Shown here: positions 35,641 through 49,200 of the stretch, piece after piece
How the letters are laid out: every line of letters starts with the position of its first letter
Position numbering within the stretch: the first letter of the stretch is position 1
Assembly: GCA_004794785.1 (NCBI GenBank)
Contig: SJOL01007277.1
Coordinates: forward strand, 238,999-302,998
DNA length: 64,000 bases
Reading direction: 5' to 3'
Source: Opisthorchis felineus
Lineage: Eukaryota; Platyhelminthes; Trematoda; Opisthorchiida; Opisthorchiidae
Program-made: the position numbers and the translations under genes
The notes under the pieces: model-generated
The model's database searches: none
Told to the model about the DNA's origin: nothing
The model's input: the letters and a program-made list of their open reading frames with translations, nothing else

Positions 35641-38469
35641 CGTCAGACTCAGGCGAGTAAAGTAACTAACTGCAACATCTCGACTGCCATAAACCGAAGG
35701 TTTCCAAAATGATATGCGACCCAAATGAAACACGATGGAAACGTGACACAACGAATAACTATTGCCATAAAAACTTTAATCAAGACAGTCACACTACTAG
35801 TTTATGTAATTCCATTTCGCAGATTACTTTACCCAACATCCAGTATCAAGTCTTTCAAGGCTAAGTTCACGACGTACGCTGGACAATACCCATTCTGTGT
35901 TACCCACTATTGAATCTAACTTGACATCGTGATAATTTCCCCATTCATTTGCTCACTCCTTGTATGTACTTTTGATCTCTACTTGTTTTTTGCTCATCCG
36001 TGCCTGTCATTCACATTGCCGCAAAGGCCGCCCTGTCCGACACCAGTATGCTAACAAGTGTGTGTGTGTGTATGTGAACTGACCTACGTATCAGTGTGTT
36101 CGTGCCCGGTATGTTGAGCCCGTCGTGGCTTCTTCTGTCGGGCTTTCCATATGACCGCACCACCAAGCGGAATCACGTCACTGGCTTCGGAAAGAACTGC
36201 CGCAACACACTATGGAGCCAACATTCCGTTCGCATATGGTTTGGAACGCGGACCTTGACACTGCATTGTGCCGGTCAGTGACAGGCTTACGCACATGCTG
36301 AGGCCACGAACGTGGACAACCGAGGTTTGTTGTATAATTCTGTTCATTTTTGTGGAAATAGTACAGTAGACTTTCGAACCAAAATTCTCACTTTTGATAT
36401 GGAGGACCATCAAACATACACGTGACTCAAAGTTCCGTATCGTGAACCTCCACACCCAGTGACCAGCATTTCGCGAGAAGCAATTTTGGGAAAAGATTTT
36501 TATCGACAGTTTTTTCAATTACCTAATCATCATGAAGACAGAAAGAATATGATCATCCAACCATGGACAAGTTTATTAGAAGTGAAACCGACAAATGCCT
36601 GCGGAGGAGTGTACGTTGCGATTCACTTGATGCACAGAAGTCTAACGGAATCACGTGAATGCAATGGACACCCTGGATTAGTAACTCAACGGGTTTGAAT
36701 GTAATATTTACCTGCACGTGAAATGGAAAAAATGTCCACTATGTTCCAAAAGCAGTAATCCGTGCACTAAAATGACAACGGCATTAGTGTAGGCCGGCTT
36801 CAGCTTTTGGAATAAAGTGTTTCCAAAGTAAATTTAAAGGGTTATTACCTGCGTATAATTTCTTATGTTCAACAGGATAATACTTGCATTTATCCAATGG
36901 TTTAACTCTATTTTCGAGAAATACAATCCACTGGGACAAAATGTATTCATATTTGACAGCAGATTTCATCGGTAAACTGTGAGAACAGGTGTATCTCGCT
37001 GCTCTTAATTTCACACACGGGACTTTAATAAGCACTGTATTAGGATGTGACCAGCCAACGATGTAAGTGCGGCTCAAATGTTGCAATGGAACCTTTTCAA
37101 GTCCGAAGCCTTGCGGCTTGATTACACACCATTCTCGCTTGCAACACTACATTAGTAAATCATTCTGCCACTGCACGAGAAGGATCAGAACACTCTCCAA
37201 CAGAGCATCGGTCACTAACGGGACGTCCAGTTTTGTGAATCCACTCACAGAGAAAGCTGTAAATCCGCATGGATAGAGTGGCTGGCGTGCTTATCGCTTT
37301 TGGCATGAAGCTGATGGACACAGCGGCATAAAACATCATTGCTTTCCGTTTGGTTGGACTAGCACGATTTTAGGTCTCACTAGACTGCGAGCTGGGACGA
37401 CGAATTGCTAGTTTTTGAATAAAAAATGATGTAATGAAAATGAAAAGAAGGTAGTAAATGCAGAATGATTAATTTTCTTCCTTGCGACATAGATGCCACC
37501 TATAAACCCCAGATAAATAAGAAAAACAAGTGTTGTGTAGATGTTGTAAGCGCACTAGAGACAGTCCAGACGCTGGCCCGCTGAGATTCTACCACCATGA
37601 AAAGCTGAGTTGCTAGGATCAACGTTGTCAGGAGCGGATTCCTGACAACCCTAAGGAACAAGTAATCCACTGTCTGATTTTCGGTTTGGTTGTGTTTTAT
37701 ATTTTCATCATCATTAATTAATATCTATTAATTGTCCTGTTGGTCCGAACAATACAAAATATTTGATATTTACACAAGGGAAATTTCTCGTACAGGTTAG
37801 ATCTTAACGGTCTGATTTCGGGTCGTTTTACCACTGAAGAAAAGTTCATTCTTTATCGAGATACTCAACTTTTAGTATGGTTCAGACATATTCTAAAGTG
37901 TAATGTATCTATTCTGTGTAGAGGTGAACACACAGCAAAAACCACTGTTTGGTCATGCGGTCACTCATTTTGCTCTCTTGGTCCTAGGTTTTTTACCATC
38001 ATGGGCTATACAGTAGGTTCACCGATTCCTCCAGAACGGGAACTTTAGCCACAGAAAATCTCTAGTTAGAGTACATAACTCCGCCCCATGGCGGATATGT
38101 AATATCTTGCTTTGAAGTAAATTTGCCTATTTGTACGAAATACGTTATCTGATTAATGACTAATTTTACTGCAACATTTCCGAGTACGTTCAGAACCCTG
38201 AATTTAGCTTCCAAAGCGTCTTTTTGATGAACACCAAGAAAGGCATAAACTGTTGGCCGCAATCACATTAAATTAAAGTGCAAACTCGATTAAACGTGAA
38301 ACTTAATTTGACTCCCCAGTTGGAAAGTCTCATCTATGTCGTACGTAGCTCCACAGTAAGAATATCTACTTACTGCTCGGTAAATTATTTGAGTTATCTA
38401 TCATAGGACTGTTTTCAAAGCCATGATGAATCAAATCTCGTTGTACCACGTTCTCACATGAATTTAGTT
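35641..38469. other. Intergenic, nothing recognised
   Basis: Contains the GT microsatellite. The frames at 36459-36698 and 36784-37086 have no recognisable domain. Confidence 0.5.
36058..36071. repeat. (GT)7 microsatellite
   Basis: A short uninterrupted GT run. Confidence 0.85.
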
Positions 38470-38690
38470 ATGACGGGAGACAACTAAATCCAGCTGAGTC
38501 TCTTGAGTATGACGGCTTTCTTCGGCTGAATGAGTTGCACCAGGCCGCTTCAAGTTTCAGTTGGCATGGTATTCGAGATATCACAATACATTGTCTGGAC
38601 GTAACACATTACCGATAGTGTTGCTTGAAGGTTTCTGGCAGCCACTGACCGGCTTTGCAGTCCCTGGGACTCATCAAATAGACAAAGACC
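38470..38690 (-). repeat. HHR-A repeat, nearly full length, mutated core
   Basis: It shows the collinear blocks of the family on the plus strand: CCAGCTGAGTCTC, TTTCAGTTGGCATGG, TATTCGAGATATCACA, GTGTTGCTTGA, GACCGGC, GACTCATCA. On the minus strand the ribozyme region reads TTGATGA, stem II AGTCC-CAG-GGACT (a perfect 5 bp), GCAAAG (GAAA lost), CCGGTC. Stem II is better than in any other copy, while the catalytic GAAA is mutated. Confidence 0.6.
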
Positions 38691-41600
38691 ATTACAAACC
38701 AGAGACTGGGTCGGGCTCATTTGAGTCTCCTGTCGAACGCAAATTCAAATACAATTGAGATTATTTGGCTGATTCCGTCAATTTCGGGTTCAGACACAAC
38801 ATAATTTCGACGAGAAATCGGGGTCTGCGCCTCAATGACGAGTCCCAAGCTGAGCAGAACTGGTTGTATGTTGTCAAATAATATACAGAAAACCAATTAA
38901 TAATGTGTTACGTATAGCTGTAACTGTTTATCAGTATACGCACATCGATCCTACAGGTAGAGTATCCGGTTTCTAATTAAATCCTATTTTGTTGAACAGG
39001 CAATAAATACCCACCTCTGTCTGCAATTAGAATAAATCATTGTATTTCTCCTACCCAACCCTCATCAGGAGCAACAATATTCACTGATTTAGATGGTGTA
39101 TCGGATAAGAAACAAGTAAGCGCCGCCATATCGCCTAATGCTGACCTTCTTTCCATTGTCGTATCTGGAATTCATTTAAACAACGAAGCCAGAAAAAACA
39201 TTCCGCTGAGTTTGTAAACCAAAGATTGTGTTAGTCCATCTCAACATGAAACAATATCCACTAATTAGATACGACGCCTATAGTTTCTTTAGGATTAGGT
39301 GGGGTTTCAATGTCACCAAGGTCATAAAGGCAAGTTTCTTGGTAGATTCACTACGTCCTGAGAGATCGCACTTATATGCAGTTTTCCGCGATCATTGGTG
39401 TTCAGCGGGAGGGTGTAAGTGGGGTAAGCGACATGACATTTCGGCCAGCTGGTAAATGTTGTATTGCCTATAAGACGCTGTAGTAAAGTAGGTAAAGGTG
39501 GACGACTAAAAATTGTGCTTCGCTACAGTGGTAAAGCACTGACTACCGTTAACCATTGTTCGGAAGCCATTTATGTTTTTTGTTTGTCTAACTAAATGTT
39601 TACCATCAGGAATGTTTTTCTTTAATAAATTAGGGGCAACGAGCGTGGGGATAAATGTTATGATATAATAGTCTTATAGTAATAATTTTATGGTAAGATA
39701 TAGTTTGATACCAACACTGTATCCTCGTTTATTCCCCGATCTGGATATTGTTTGTAAATTTGCTTACCTACGATTGCCATCGCATGGATGAATCTTACGA
39801 TTCACTGTGAAGAACTGCCCCGCCTCCTTCATTTTACCGATTCAGTGGCAAAACTCAAACCAATAGGATGACATAAAATCTAGCAGGAATTTCCTCACTA
39901 CGGTAATTGTATGGCTGATGATCCCTGTATAGCTGAATACGATTTTAGCTCTTCCAGGGGCAAATCAGACAAATCTACATGTAGAATCTGGTGGTGGAGA
40001 ATAAAACTGATGGAAACTCAGAAACTGTGCCTCACTTGTAATCCCAAAGAAGTGCTCCACACTTATAATCGACTTCGTGGATATTATCTTATAAAAGAAA
40101 ATAGTTTGATTTCCTTCTGCCTAAAACACGAGAAGGCTTCATTGCCGAGCGTCCATTTGTCAGACACCATGAACGAGGGCTTAGGTGATTCAGTTGTGAA
40201 CACTAACTTAGTTAGTGGGCCTTTTAAATCCCCTTGATTTTTATCACGAAATGTTAAATTAGCTCTCATGTATTGTATAACCAACTAACCCTGAATCACT
40301 GTCATGCCCAAAATAAGATCTTCCTAATTTTAGGAGGACAGGAGTGTCTAACACTTTTTGGTTGACGGAATCATTTCTATTCAAGCGAATAAATCTGCGC
40401 ACGTCTTCTTTGTACGGGGATTTACTTTGTGTGAACCTCTGAGGTTAAGAGAAAAACGATGCATAAGAACTCGATTCTGAGCCACGATAGCAATCGTGCA
40501 AATTGCCACAAACAACGCTGAATTCAGGAACTTTTCCAGCACACCGAAACACACTGTAAGGCCTCGGAGCCCAAGATTAAAAGATGAACAGCGCTTATAC
40601 ATTGTAGGTAGATTTAACAAAAACTTAAAAAACCGATTCTGTCCCAGTCTGCCGATATATTTTTTTGGCGGTGCAAAAGTTTAGCCAATCTTTTGTAGAA
40701 ATCTTTTTCAGGAATCTACAGCGTGGAGTAACTGCTACACAGCACGAAAACCGAAACGACTATCAATACCCAGGATAAACTAGTGTTCCTTTTTTGCAAC
40801 AGCAGTGCTACAACATGAGGTGGTGATACTCGATTGAGTTTCACTTCACTTTGACAGGCTATTCAGGGTAGTAAATAATGTTAACACCCGAGAGTTTAGC
40901 GTAGTGGTTAGTAAAATGTGCTACTGAACAAGCAGCTGTTTCATCATGGCTCAGCCAATATCTACCTATTAAACTTTACTTAAGCTGTTTTTGGTCACAT
41001 GAAATTTCATACAAACGGATTTTCCGACCAGCCCGTAGGTCCTGTCATCGGTGCATTCTCAAAGCTAGACGGGCTTGAGCTTCACCACTGTGATTCAGTA
41101 ATACAAAGTAACGCGTTAAGCACAATATGAATGCATCCGCTATAGAATGTTACCAGAAATTACATAACAAACCCGATGTACGCTTCGCTGAAAGAAGCAC
41201 TGTGTTCATAACATGAGACGCTGAGATCATTCTTTTGGTCCACTTCATAGATAGGTTGTGCGCAGTAGATGATTCCCTAAAGTATGTGTAAGCCTAGCGG
41301 TTAAGGTACAACACCTAGATCAATGACGGGTATAACTTATTCCAATTCCAACTTATATAACCTTGCACCCAACCAAGCAAGGAGATGCTGGGACAATATG
41401 AACCCGTTTACTCTGTTCTGTTCTTAAAAGCAACTCCTCTCTTAAAAAAAGAGCCTAAAAAGCGCACTTTTGTTAATTTCATCTGGAGTTTGGCTATGTA
41501 AATAGGCACAATATCAACTCATGCCTTATACGCCTGATTATTATGGATACATAGTACCCTTCCTTGCTGTCTTAATGACGACAACGAAAGAGCTCAGTCT

Positions 41601-42984
41601 AAGTTTGCCGTGCATCCATGACATTCGGTCATATCCAGAAACCTATCCTTGGTAGGCAAAGCGCGGTCCTGCTGGCCTTGAATATAGTAACTCTGCTCTT
41701 TTTCATAGCATCATGATAAGTGACGTTTTGGTTTACGCTTGAGATGGTGAATAGTTGGTAGAATCTAGCCTAGGTAGGGGGTCTGTTAATGATCTGTTTA
41801 CTTTATCTGGCGCTCTTAAAACTCACAACTGCAGCGTTCTTGATTCCAAACAGCATTGGCTGATCTGCTGGTGGGTCGATACTATCACAGGAAGCTGTTC
41901 AGACATGTGAAAGATATCTTACCAGATCTCCACTGCATGAAACAGCTGACTGTCGATTTGTACTCAATGAAATGACTGACGTCAGCCTTCCCATTTCAAA
42001 GTATTACTGGGAAACTTATCCTTTTAGTGCACAAAATTTTCAGTTTTAATCCTCTTGCATGTCATATAAAAGGTTTCAGGCTTCAACTATGTACACTGCG
42101 TAGAGTCCAGCCTGGCAACAATTGTCATAGTGATGATAATATAACGCTTTATCTAATGTTAGCCAACGTGTTCCTAATGTAAATTCCAAGTGGTTGATGG
42201 TCTTGTCATGGCCAAGAACAAGAGCATTTATTTGGTTTCGCTTGAAGACTGACTAAAAATCCCAGTGACCTATGAAGTGGAGTTAAACATATTATGTCTA
42301 TCTCGGACGTTTTTACAACATGCAGGCATGATGGATCGATGAGTCGCAGTTATCATAGGAAACTCACGTGTTCTGGACAGCTAAAATGTGCCGCAGAACA
42401 GGTTCATCGTGAAGGGAATACGTAGAATTTGCACGGTAGAATATGATGATTATGAACCCAAGGAGGAATGGATATCCATTGCTCCCGGAGGTGATGTAAG
42501 ATGTAAGGCTCTGTCACCTTTTGACTTATAACAAAATGGTGGAAATAATATGGCCACTTCATTGGGCGAAATGGTTAAAAGATGCGGCCGCCCGAACTAG
42601 CTTTTTCAAGGTACCAAAGCACGAGGCCAACACTAGTCAGCCGTCTTCACAATACAAAATCGGCGCATGCTCCTAAACTCAAAAACCGACATCTGTTTCA
42701 GGGGTCATCCGTTAACCAGTTAACAAACTCGCCCTTCTGCGGCTTTGCTCGTCACCGGATCAGTCCAATGGACCCTTGCGCACAGTAGGTAATAGCGTAT
42801 ATAGCTCTCGCTGAGCAGCATACACAAGCAGGTTTGTACCCAGTTTCATCCCGGCTGTGAAGTCCTGACGGACAGGTCAGTCGATCGACACAACCAAGAC
42901 AGTTATTGGGTCGTCTTTCTAGGGGTCCAGCAAACCGAGCACACCGCTCAAGGGTGAACACGTTCCCCAGTTCAGACACAAAAA
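38691..42984. other. Intergenic, two weak tRNA-like heads only
   Basis: TAGCGTAGTGGTTAG near 40898 and CCTAGCGGTTAAGG near 41293 look like Pol III A boxes of decayed SINEs, but no proper B box follows at tRNA distance. Nothing else was recognised. Confidence 0.4.
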
Positions 42985-43002
42985 GTCAGATGCCTCCAGC
43001 GT

Positions 43003-43072
43003 GCGCTGGTGGACTAGCCGTACTACGCTCGCCTCGCATGTCAGATGCCCGGAGTTCATACCCCGGGCAAGG
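43003..43072 (+). mobile_element. tRNA-like SINE head
   Basis: GCTGGTGGACTAGCCGTACT (A-box region), CGCTCGCCTCGCATG (anticodon-arm-like) and CCGGAGTTCATACCCCGGGC (B box inside a perfect CCCGG/CCGGG stem) have tRNA order and spacing. The following AGGTCAAGAATATGTACTAC matches the link that precedes the core in HHR-B-type repeats. The mismatched D and anticodon stems argue against a working tRNA. Confidence 0.45.
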
Positions 43073-43701
43073 TCAAGAATATGTACTACTAATGAATTCT
43101 AATAAGCTCTAATGAGAGGGAAACTCGAGTTCACTGCATACCCCCTTTGGTGTGGACTCACCAGAATACCTACGTCAGAACAGTAGGACGGCTTTTTAAA
43201 CGATGGTGATGTGAACCTGAAGTTTACAAGTCTCACCAAGACCCACAGCCAACACAAATATAATAAACGGTAACGAATCCCAAATAATACAATAAGATAT
43301 AACAAGATACATAAGAAACAAATTTCAGATGGCAGCGACAAAAAAAACGGAAGACCCGGCAACCCAAACCATGGGCTTTCAGTGGCGGACAAAGTTAGGC
43401 TGTTATGGGTGTGCTGATGCAGAGAGAACAAAACGGCTGTTAAACACAAGCCTGTGTGGTGTACAGAACTCAGTTTGGGAATAGCGATTTGTACTGTTGC
43501 AGTAAGTGCGTGCTGGCACAGTGAGGTCCCTTGATTGTCCGTGGACCTGTTGAGTCCTGTCTTGTGTATACGCGCGAGTGTCCGTACGCACGGCACGTGA
43601 TGCAGGTGGTAGCGGCGTACTCAAGATTGGTGTGAAATGTTAAGTGTACTTTTACTGATCAAACAAAGCGAAGTGGTTGTAAAGTTTGCGCAGTGTACTA
43701 C

Positions 43702-43801
43702 TCATAAGGTTACTGAAAATTCTTCGACAGCCCACGAACGGTTTCGCCCTTTTTGGGGCTCATCAGGCAGGCGCAGTCCCCGAGTTTTCGTCAACCTTAT
43801 G
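43702..43801 (-). ncRNA. Hammerhead-ribozyme-like hairpin, HHR-A repeat (best-preserved core)
   Basis: On the minus strand the order is: outer arm (CATAAGGTT... GAAAACTC), inner stem I (GCCTGC), CTGATGA (complement of 43760-43766), stem II GCCC-CAAAAA-GGGC, GAAAC (complement of 43741-43745), CGTTC, GTGGGC (inner stem I partner), GAATTTTC and AACCTTATG. The core order is that of a type I hammerhead: CUGANGA, helix II, GAAA, very short helix III, cleavage site, helix I. The outer arms CATAAGGTT/AACCTTATG pair perfectly over 9 bp. Stem III is damaged here (ACCGTT where other copies have ACCGGT), so self-cleavage is doubtful. It probably belongs to a retroelement terminal or SINE-like repeat. Confidence 0.65.
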
Positions 43802-46240
43802 TTCTACTTGTAAAGTTAGTTAAGCAAAGTGGAACCGTTACATAGACGTTGGCTGGAATACAGCGATGGCCGTCTACCACATGACGCACATGCACGCACA
43901 CATCACGCAGTTCGACTCCCAGCATTCCCTCCAGCCCCACCCCATCATTTGAGAGCATACCAACTTACGTTTTTCTGTGCTTTGGTACCGCCTAAACACC
44001 AGGGTATTTTTTTTATCTAAAAGGGCTACACGCGCTGGTCCAAAAGTCGTACTGCTTCATCTAATAATCTTTCTGTGCAGTTTGCAGTGCATTTACTACA
44101 AAACTACTTACTGTTCATCGTATGAAGAAGCGAAAAAACCGAGCGGAAGATAGTGACCATAGACAGATCTCTATGGCATTTCATTTGCGAGGAAGTAATC
44201 TATTAACCTGAACTACTAAGCACATCCCCTTTGTGCTAAAAAGATGAGAAAATGTGGCATAAGTGCTCGTGGTACTTTCTATCACGGGAAAGCAGACAAT
44301 CAGTTCGAATTGTGTATATCAGTCTACGGGGAATTTCGGAGAAAGTTACATTGGAATAACTGATAGCTGTGTTTTGTCCGGCCGGAGCAAGGCATCCAAA
44401 TATGGATACGGAACTATATTTCACACCTTAGACCATCACTCTCTGGCGGACGAAAACTTCCCGGATCATCATCCGCGATACTTGGATTCAGTCTGTATAC
44501 TTCACTGCTAGTCGTGTGCCTAAAAGTATGCGGGGACAACTGCCACCTCTAAACTACCCACCAGTGATTATTCAGCAAGGGTGGGACTGCGACGGACGAA
44601 GTAATCGAACAATCAGCGAGACCTAAACCATTTACCTGGTCCTAGTTATCTACTATCTATCAAGCTGCTCAAATAGTACAAATTTAGAAACGTGCCACAT
44701 GTTATTGGTCATTTGCCGATGAAATACCGACACAAACTTCCCGTATGTACCAGTGTCTATCCTCTATTTGTCTGTGTTGTTCAGACATGTTGTTGTTGGC
44801 TGCTGTAAAAGCACCTAGCTAATAATTTGCTGCCTAGAAAACCTTGAGTAATCTATTTACCAGGATACCAGATTAAGTTCCTTTGGAAGCATGCATTTTG
44901 AACTTTTAAATTGCAGAGGGTTCCTCTTTGAACCCCGCCCAGAAGTTGAGAAGGAATAGAGTCTTTTTTCAAGGGTTTACCGCATGGACAGTAGCTGGCC
45001 CGTGACGAATAAGAATAACGCCCCTTTATATAAAGAATGAATATAGCGCATACAAAAGTGTTTCATAAGCAAAACCTCTGTCTTGATTCATGAATAAAGG
45101 GCCACGCCACTGAGACCAAGGAATTCGAAGCGTCTCAGAGTACTGATCATCAGTGTCTCTGAAATACATGGGATGTTGGTGTGCAGCTGTGAGTGATACT
45201 GGTGAATACTAAGTATAGAATTGGCACTTTTTAACAGGAAGGAAAGCTCATTAGTTTCAGGCTGCTGAAGCATACACCCAAATTTTGACTTTCAGTGTTA
45301 CGTTTGAAAAGCTTGGCAGCTTTAGGACTTTATCCCCCGAACCACCACAAATTTCTGTTTCTATTATTATTTGCATATGATGCCGATGAATATTTTAGAG
45401 GAACAAACCGTGTATTTTAACAGTGTGTTGTTCAGGGGCACCCAGTTATGCATTTGCGTTTGTACAGCTTCCCAAATTCATTTACCCTAAGTTTTCGATG
45501 AAGCTAGAATGCCGTATTACAGTTTCTTATGCTGCAATCTCCACAACTGCTCTGTTTGCAGACACTACTTTCCATTTCATTTTTTACGCGCAACTGTATA
45601 TGACCGATGAGAACACTCGTAACCCGCACTGTATATCCTGTTTTTACCTTAATAGAAGGCAATATAAATGATCGTAAGGATATGGACTGTGCTGCTGCAG
45701 TTTCACAAGTTTATCGTCAATAGACGATGTGGTTAGCCAGCCCTTTCCACCTACAATATCGTGTTGACGAAACTGCCGAGAAAGTCATCAGCACATGCAA
45801 ATACTTTTCGGTACTGAACGCCACGTAAATGGAACACACATCCACCCACACCTATCCACAAAGAAAGTGAGTATGCTGTTGAACGAAAAACTTTGTTACT
45901 TGGGTGACACATCTCCCGAAAGACATGAGCAGAGAGACACATTTACATATAGGTATAGATGACAAAAATCGATAATCATGCGATACCAACTGTAATCATG
46001 TAGTATGCACGCCACGCAGCTAAAACAGTCATGATTGCACAAAACAGTGACAAGTCGCCAACACTCACCACCTGGCTGGCGGCCTTAATATTCCTCCTAC
46101 CGCAATATCAGCCAAATATATTTATGAGGAGAAATCACATCTGAGGGTCGATTTATCCGTAAAATCGACTGCTATCGTTCATACGGAAATATCTGGATTG
46201 CTAAACATTTTACAGAAAAACTGTACGGTCAAGGAAGCAA
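43802..46240. other. Intergenic, nothing recognised
   Basis: Short frames only. This precedes the first exon of the four-helix gene model. Confidence 0.5.
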
Positions 46241-49200
46241 ATGGTTGCCATTAGTCCCATGCGAATGACGTTTGCTGTGACTTTGGGATTCGCTGTTGTC
46301 CTCGGCATTGTTAGCCTTTCAACCGACTCCACAGTTTTACGTAAGTTGGTTACTTTGCCTCCTGCCGATTTGTCAAACATATTTACAACCCACTCAACAG
46401 AAAGGCTCCAGGTTGGTTGGAAATTAATGCAATCTGGTTATATCACTGGGTCACCTTGAATTTTACAGTTGTTAATTAGTATATCTCTTCTTTATCAACA
46501 TAAATCAGCCGAAATATATCTGGATTTCGCGGAAGATTCCACCAGGAGCGTGTTAGGAATAATGAGATGGTGATTTTTTCAAATGTGGTTAAATCAAGGT
46601 GACGCAATGCAAAACATGGCCACAGTCAGAACTTGGAAAGCGTCCAGGTTACAACTTGACTGATTTTGAGGTTCTTCTACGTCATCGTCACGTGAGGGTG
46701 AGAAAAAGCAACTAAGCGTGGTTTCCAGAACCACTAATGAGGGCAAACCAAATCAAAAGTTAGTTAGCAATTTGCTTCTCAAAGCGTTTTGATTCGTGTA
46801 CTAATAAATAACAGAACTTTCTAGGTTCGTTCCTCTTTCTACAGCAAACTAACAATCGGGATTTCAAACACAAATTTAATTAACTGAGTTGTATTTTTGG
46901 ATCAGTAGGTAGGAATGCTAAACAACATGAATTTTATTGTTTTCCTCATTTATCAAATCGCAGGATGGATTATGTTTTACGCCTAGTGGGAAATATTTAG
47001 CTCAGATAACTTAATTCTTCAGTGAAGGTGTTTGAAGCGGTAGGTCCAATTACATGACTGTCTCTTCACTTCTTCAAAACCAAGATTTTTTATTGGTCCA
47101 TCCAGCCTTTGTTTAACTGGCTATGGGAGGTCCTACGATTATTAATTAGGTTTATCGTGTACTTGAGTGCGTCGGGGTTAGCGAGTGATTTTCTGCGGTC
47201 ACGGCGAAGACGAAAATGAAACTCGCGGTTTCCTGTAGAATGTCCTAGATTGTGCTTATAAGCCAGGAGCTTACATACCTCTTCCAGAAATAAGCAGTGT
47301 TTAGGCATGATGGAAACTAAGGAACTGTGACGAGTCTGTGGGACGGCAAAGCCGGCCTTGAGCTGTCAAAATGTTTTCAGCAACTCTGTAAGTAGTTTGT
47401 TCAGTTAAGTAAATAAGTGAGATATCCCAAATACCATACGAACTGAAGCTTGAGGCAGACTTTGTACAGCACATTCGGTTGAAGAGTAGTATAAGAGAGA
47501 AATTCATCTGTGGTTTAGTTAATTTTCCATATGACAACAGCCTTGTTTGCAAATGAGTATACTTTGACGCAATCCAATCAGTGCTTTATAGTATTTTAAT
47601 CCAGCAGGACGAAAAATGGCATAGCGTGATTATTGCATAACCCCTGACGCCGCTTTCTACCGGCAACTCTAAAGTGTTATCACGTCAGTTAGCCATCCTG
47701 TGGTATTAAGCAGTAAATCATTACTTTGTTGTGGAAGATGCACTGCTGGACGAAGAGGTTTCTATTGTGAAAACAAATACCACTATAGGAAAACGGTTCA
47801 GAGTTAGAAAACAAGCAAACTTTTGTGACTGTGATAACGCTGTTTGTGGTAAACCTGGTATTACTGAAATTTGTTTCCAGTAATGTCCTCACTGGTACAT
47901 ATGGGAAAAAAGTGAATACGGCTAAGGCAGATGAAGACGACACTTCCGTTATTCATTTGGGCTAACTTAAAACAAGAGGCCAGGTTAAGGTAAATACTTC
48001 CGAGCAATGTACGAATAACACAGGGTTGGCTCGTGTAATCCAATAACAAACAGTTCTACTGTCTTTTCATATGATTTCGTGACACTGGATACATCAAACT
48101 GAACAACTCAGCCAAACTGATCCGGCAACTTATATAGCCCAGATGAGCTGTCTTCAAGGCCGTGACGTGGTTTGCTGGCTCGGTTAAACCACCTGAAAAC
48201 AATGGCTCAGATTCGAGAAGTCTGCCAATGGCTTGAGGAATAATCACCATGAATTACTGGATTACCACAGGAAGGTTGTGAAGTGTGCACTATTTTTGTC
48301 GTTTAAGGTGATAAGCTGGTCACTATTGACGTGAATCCTTAACGTCATTCTTTCCCTCGCAGAATAGTTCGAAAATCAATATTCTTTTAAAACTTGTTGG
48401 GTCTGCGCAGATTATTTCAGAAGCACCGCCAACTGTGACAAAACGAGATAGGATAAGGTGGGAAATTTTCTTTATTTGTTATTGCTGGATAGTTTTCAGA
48501 CAAACTCCTTTTCCGGATTACAGAGTCGTAAGTTACATGCACTTTCTAGTGATGAGGACATTTATTATCCACTCGTCTTTACAGTGAAGATAATAACATC
48601 TCAAAATGAAACTAACGTTTAGCGAAATATTTCATGGTTGACTTATAAATAGTATGTGAGGTAAAAACTAGGAAAGCGTCGTTCCCCTGCGCTTCTAGTG
48701 TACACTCTTACGGCACTCCATGCTTACCTCCTTTCTTGTACATAAAACTAAGTTGCAGCTCAAGCAGCTCTTGTTCAGTTGTCGCAACTGAACCCATGCA
48801 TCCATTATAAAATGTAGTGTACTTAGTTAGAAATCATAACACCTCTGTTTTCCAAGTCAGAGCATGTGGCTCACACCAAGACCATCCCATAGAGCTAAAA
48901 GAAGGGCGTTTAAGTAGAATATGAGGTTGACGGAAACTCGGGGATTGCGCCCACCTGGTGAGCCTCAAGAAGAACGAAACCGGTCGTGGGCTGTCGAAGA
49001 GTTTTCAGCAACCTTGTTCATGAAAAGGCATAACTACTTAAACCAAGCAGGTGTGATGAAGACAATGTAGTTTCATCGACGCTTTTCGTAAAAATACCAA
49101 TCATGTCAACCAAAACATTTTGTCCCCTGTCTTTGGTAACTTGGTCAATTTTTTATGAGGGGTGCTACAGTTTACAGAGTAAATTTCTGTGTCAATGCAG

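Noticed and set aside
40890..41345. Two possible tRNA genes (A-box-like words near 40898 and 41293)
   Set aside because: No B box at tRNA spacing and no acceptor stem; at best decayed SINE heads.
43099..43596. 165-codon minus-strand open frame
   Set aside because: Low-complexity Leu/Ser/His composition driven by strand-biased base content, no start context, no domain; more likely repeat-derived than a gene.
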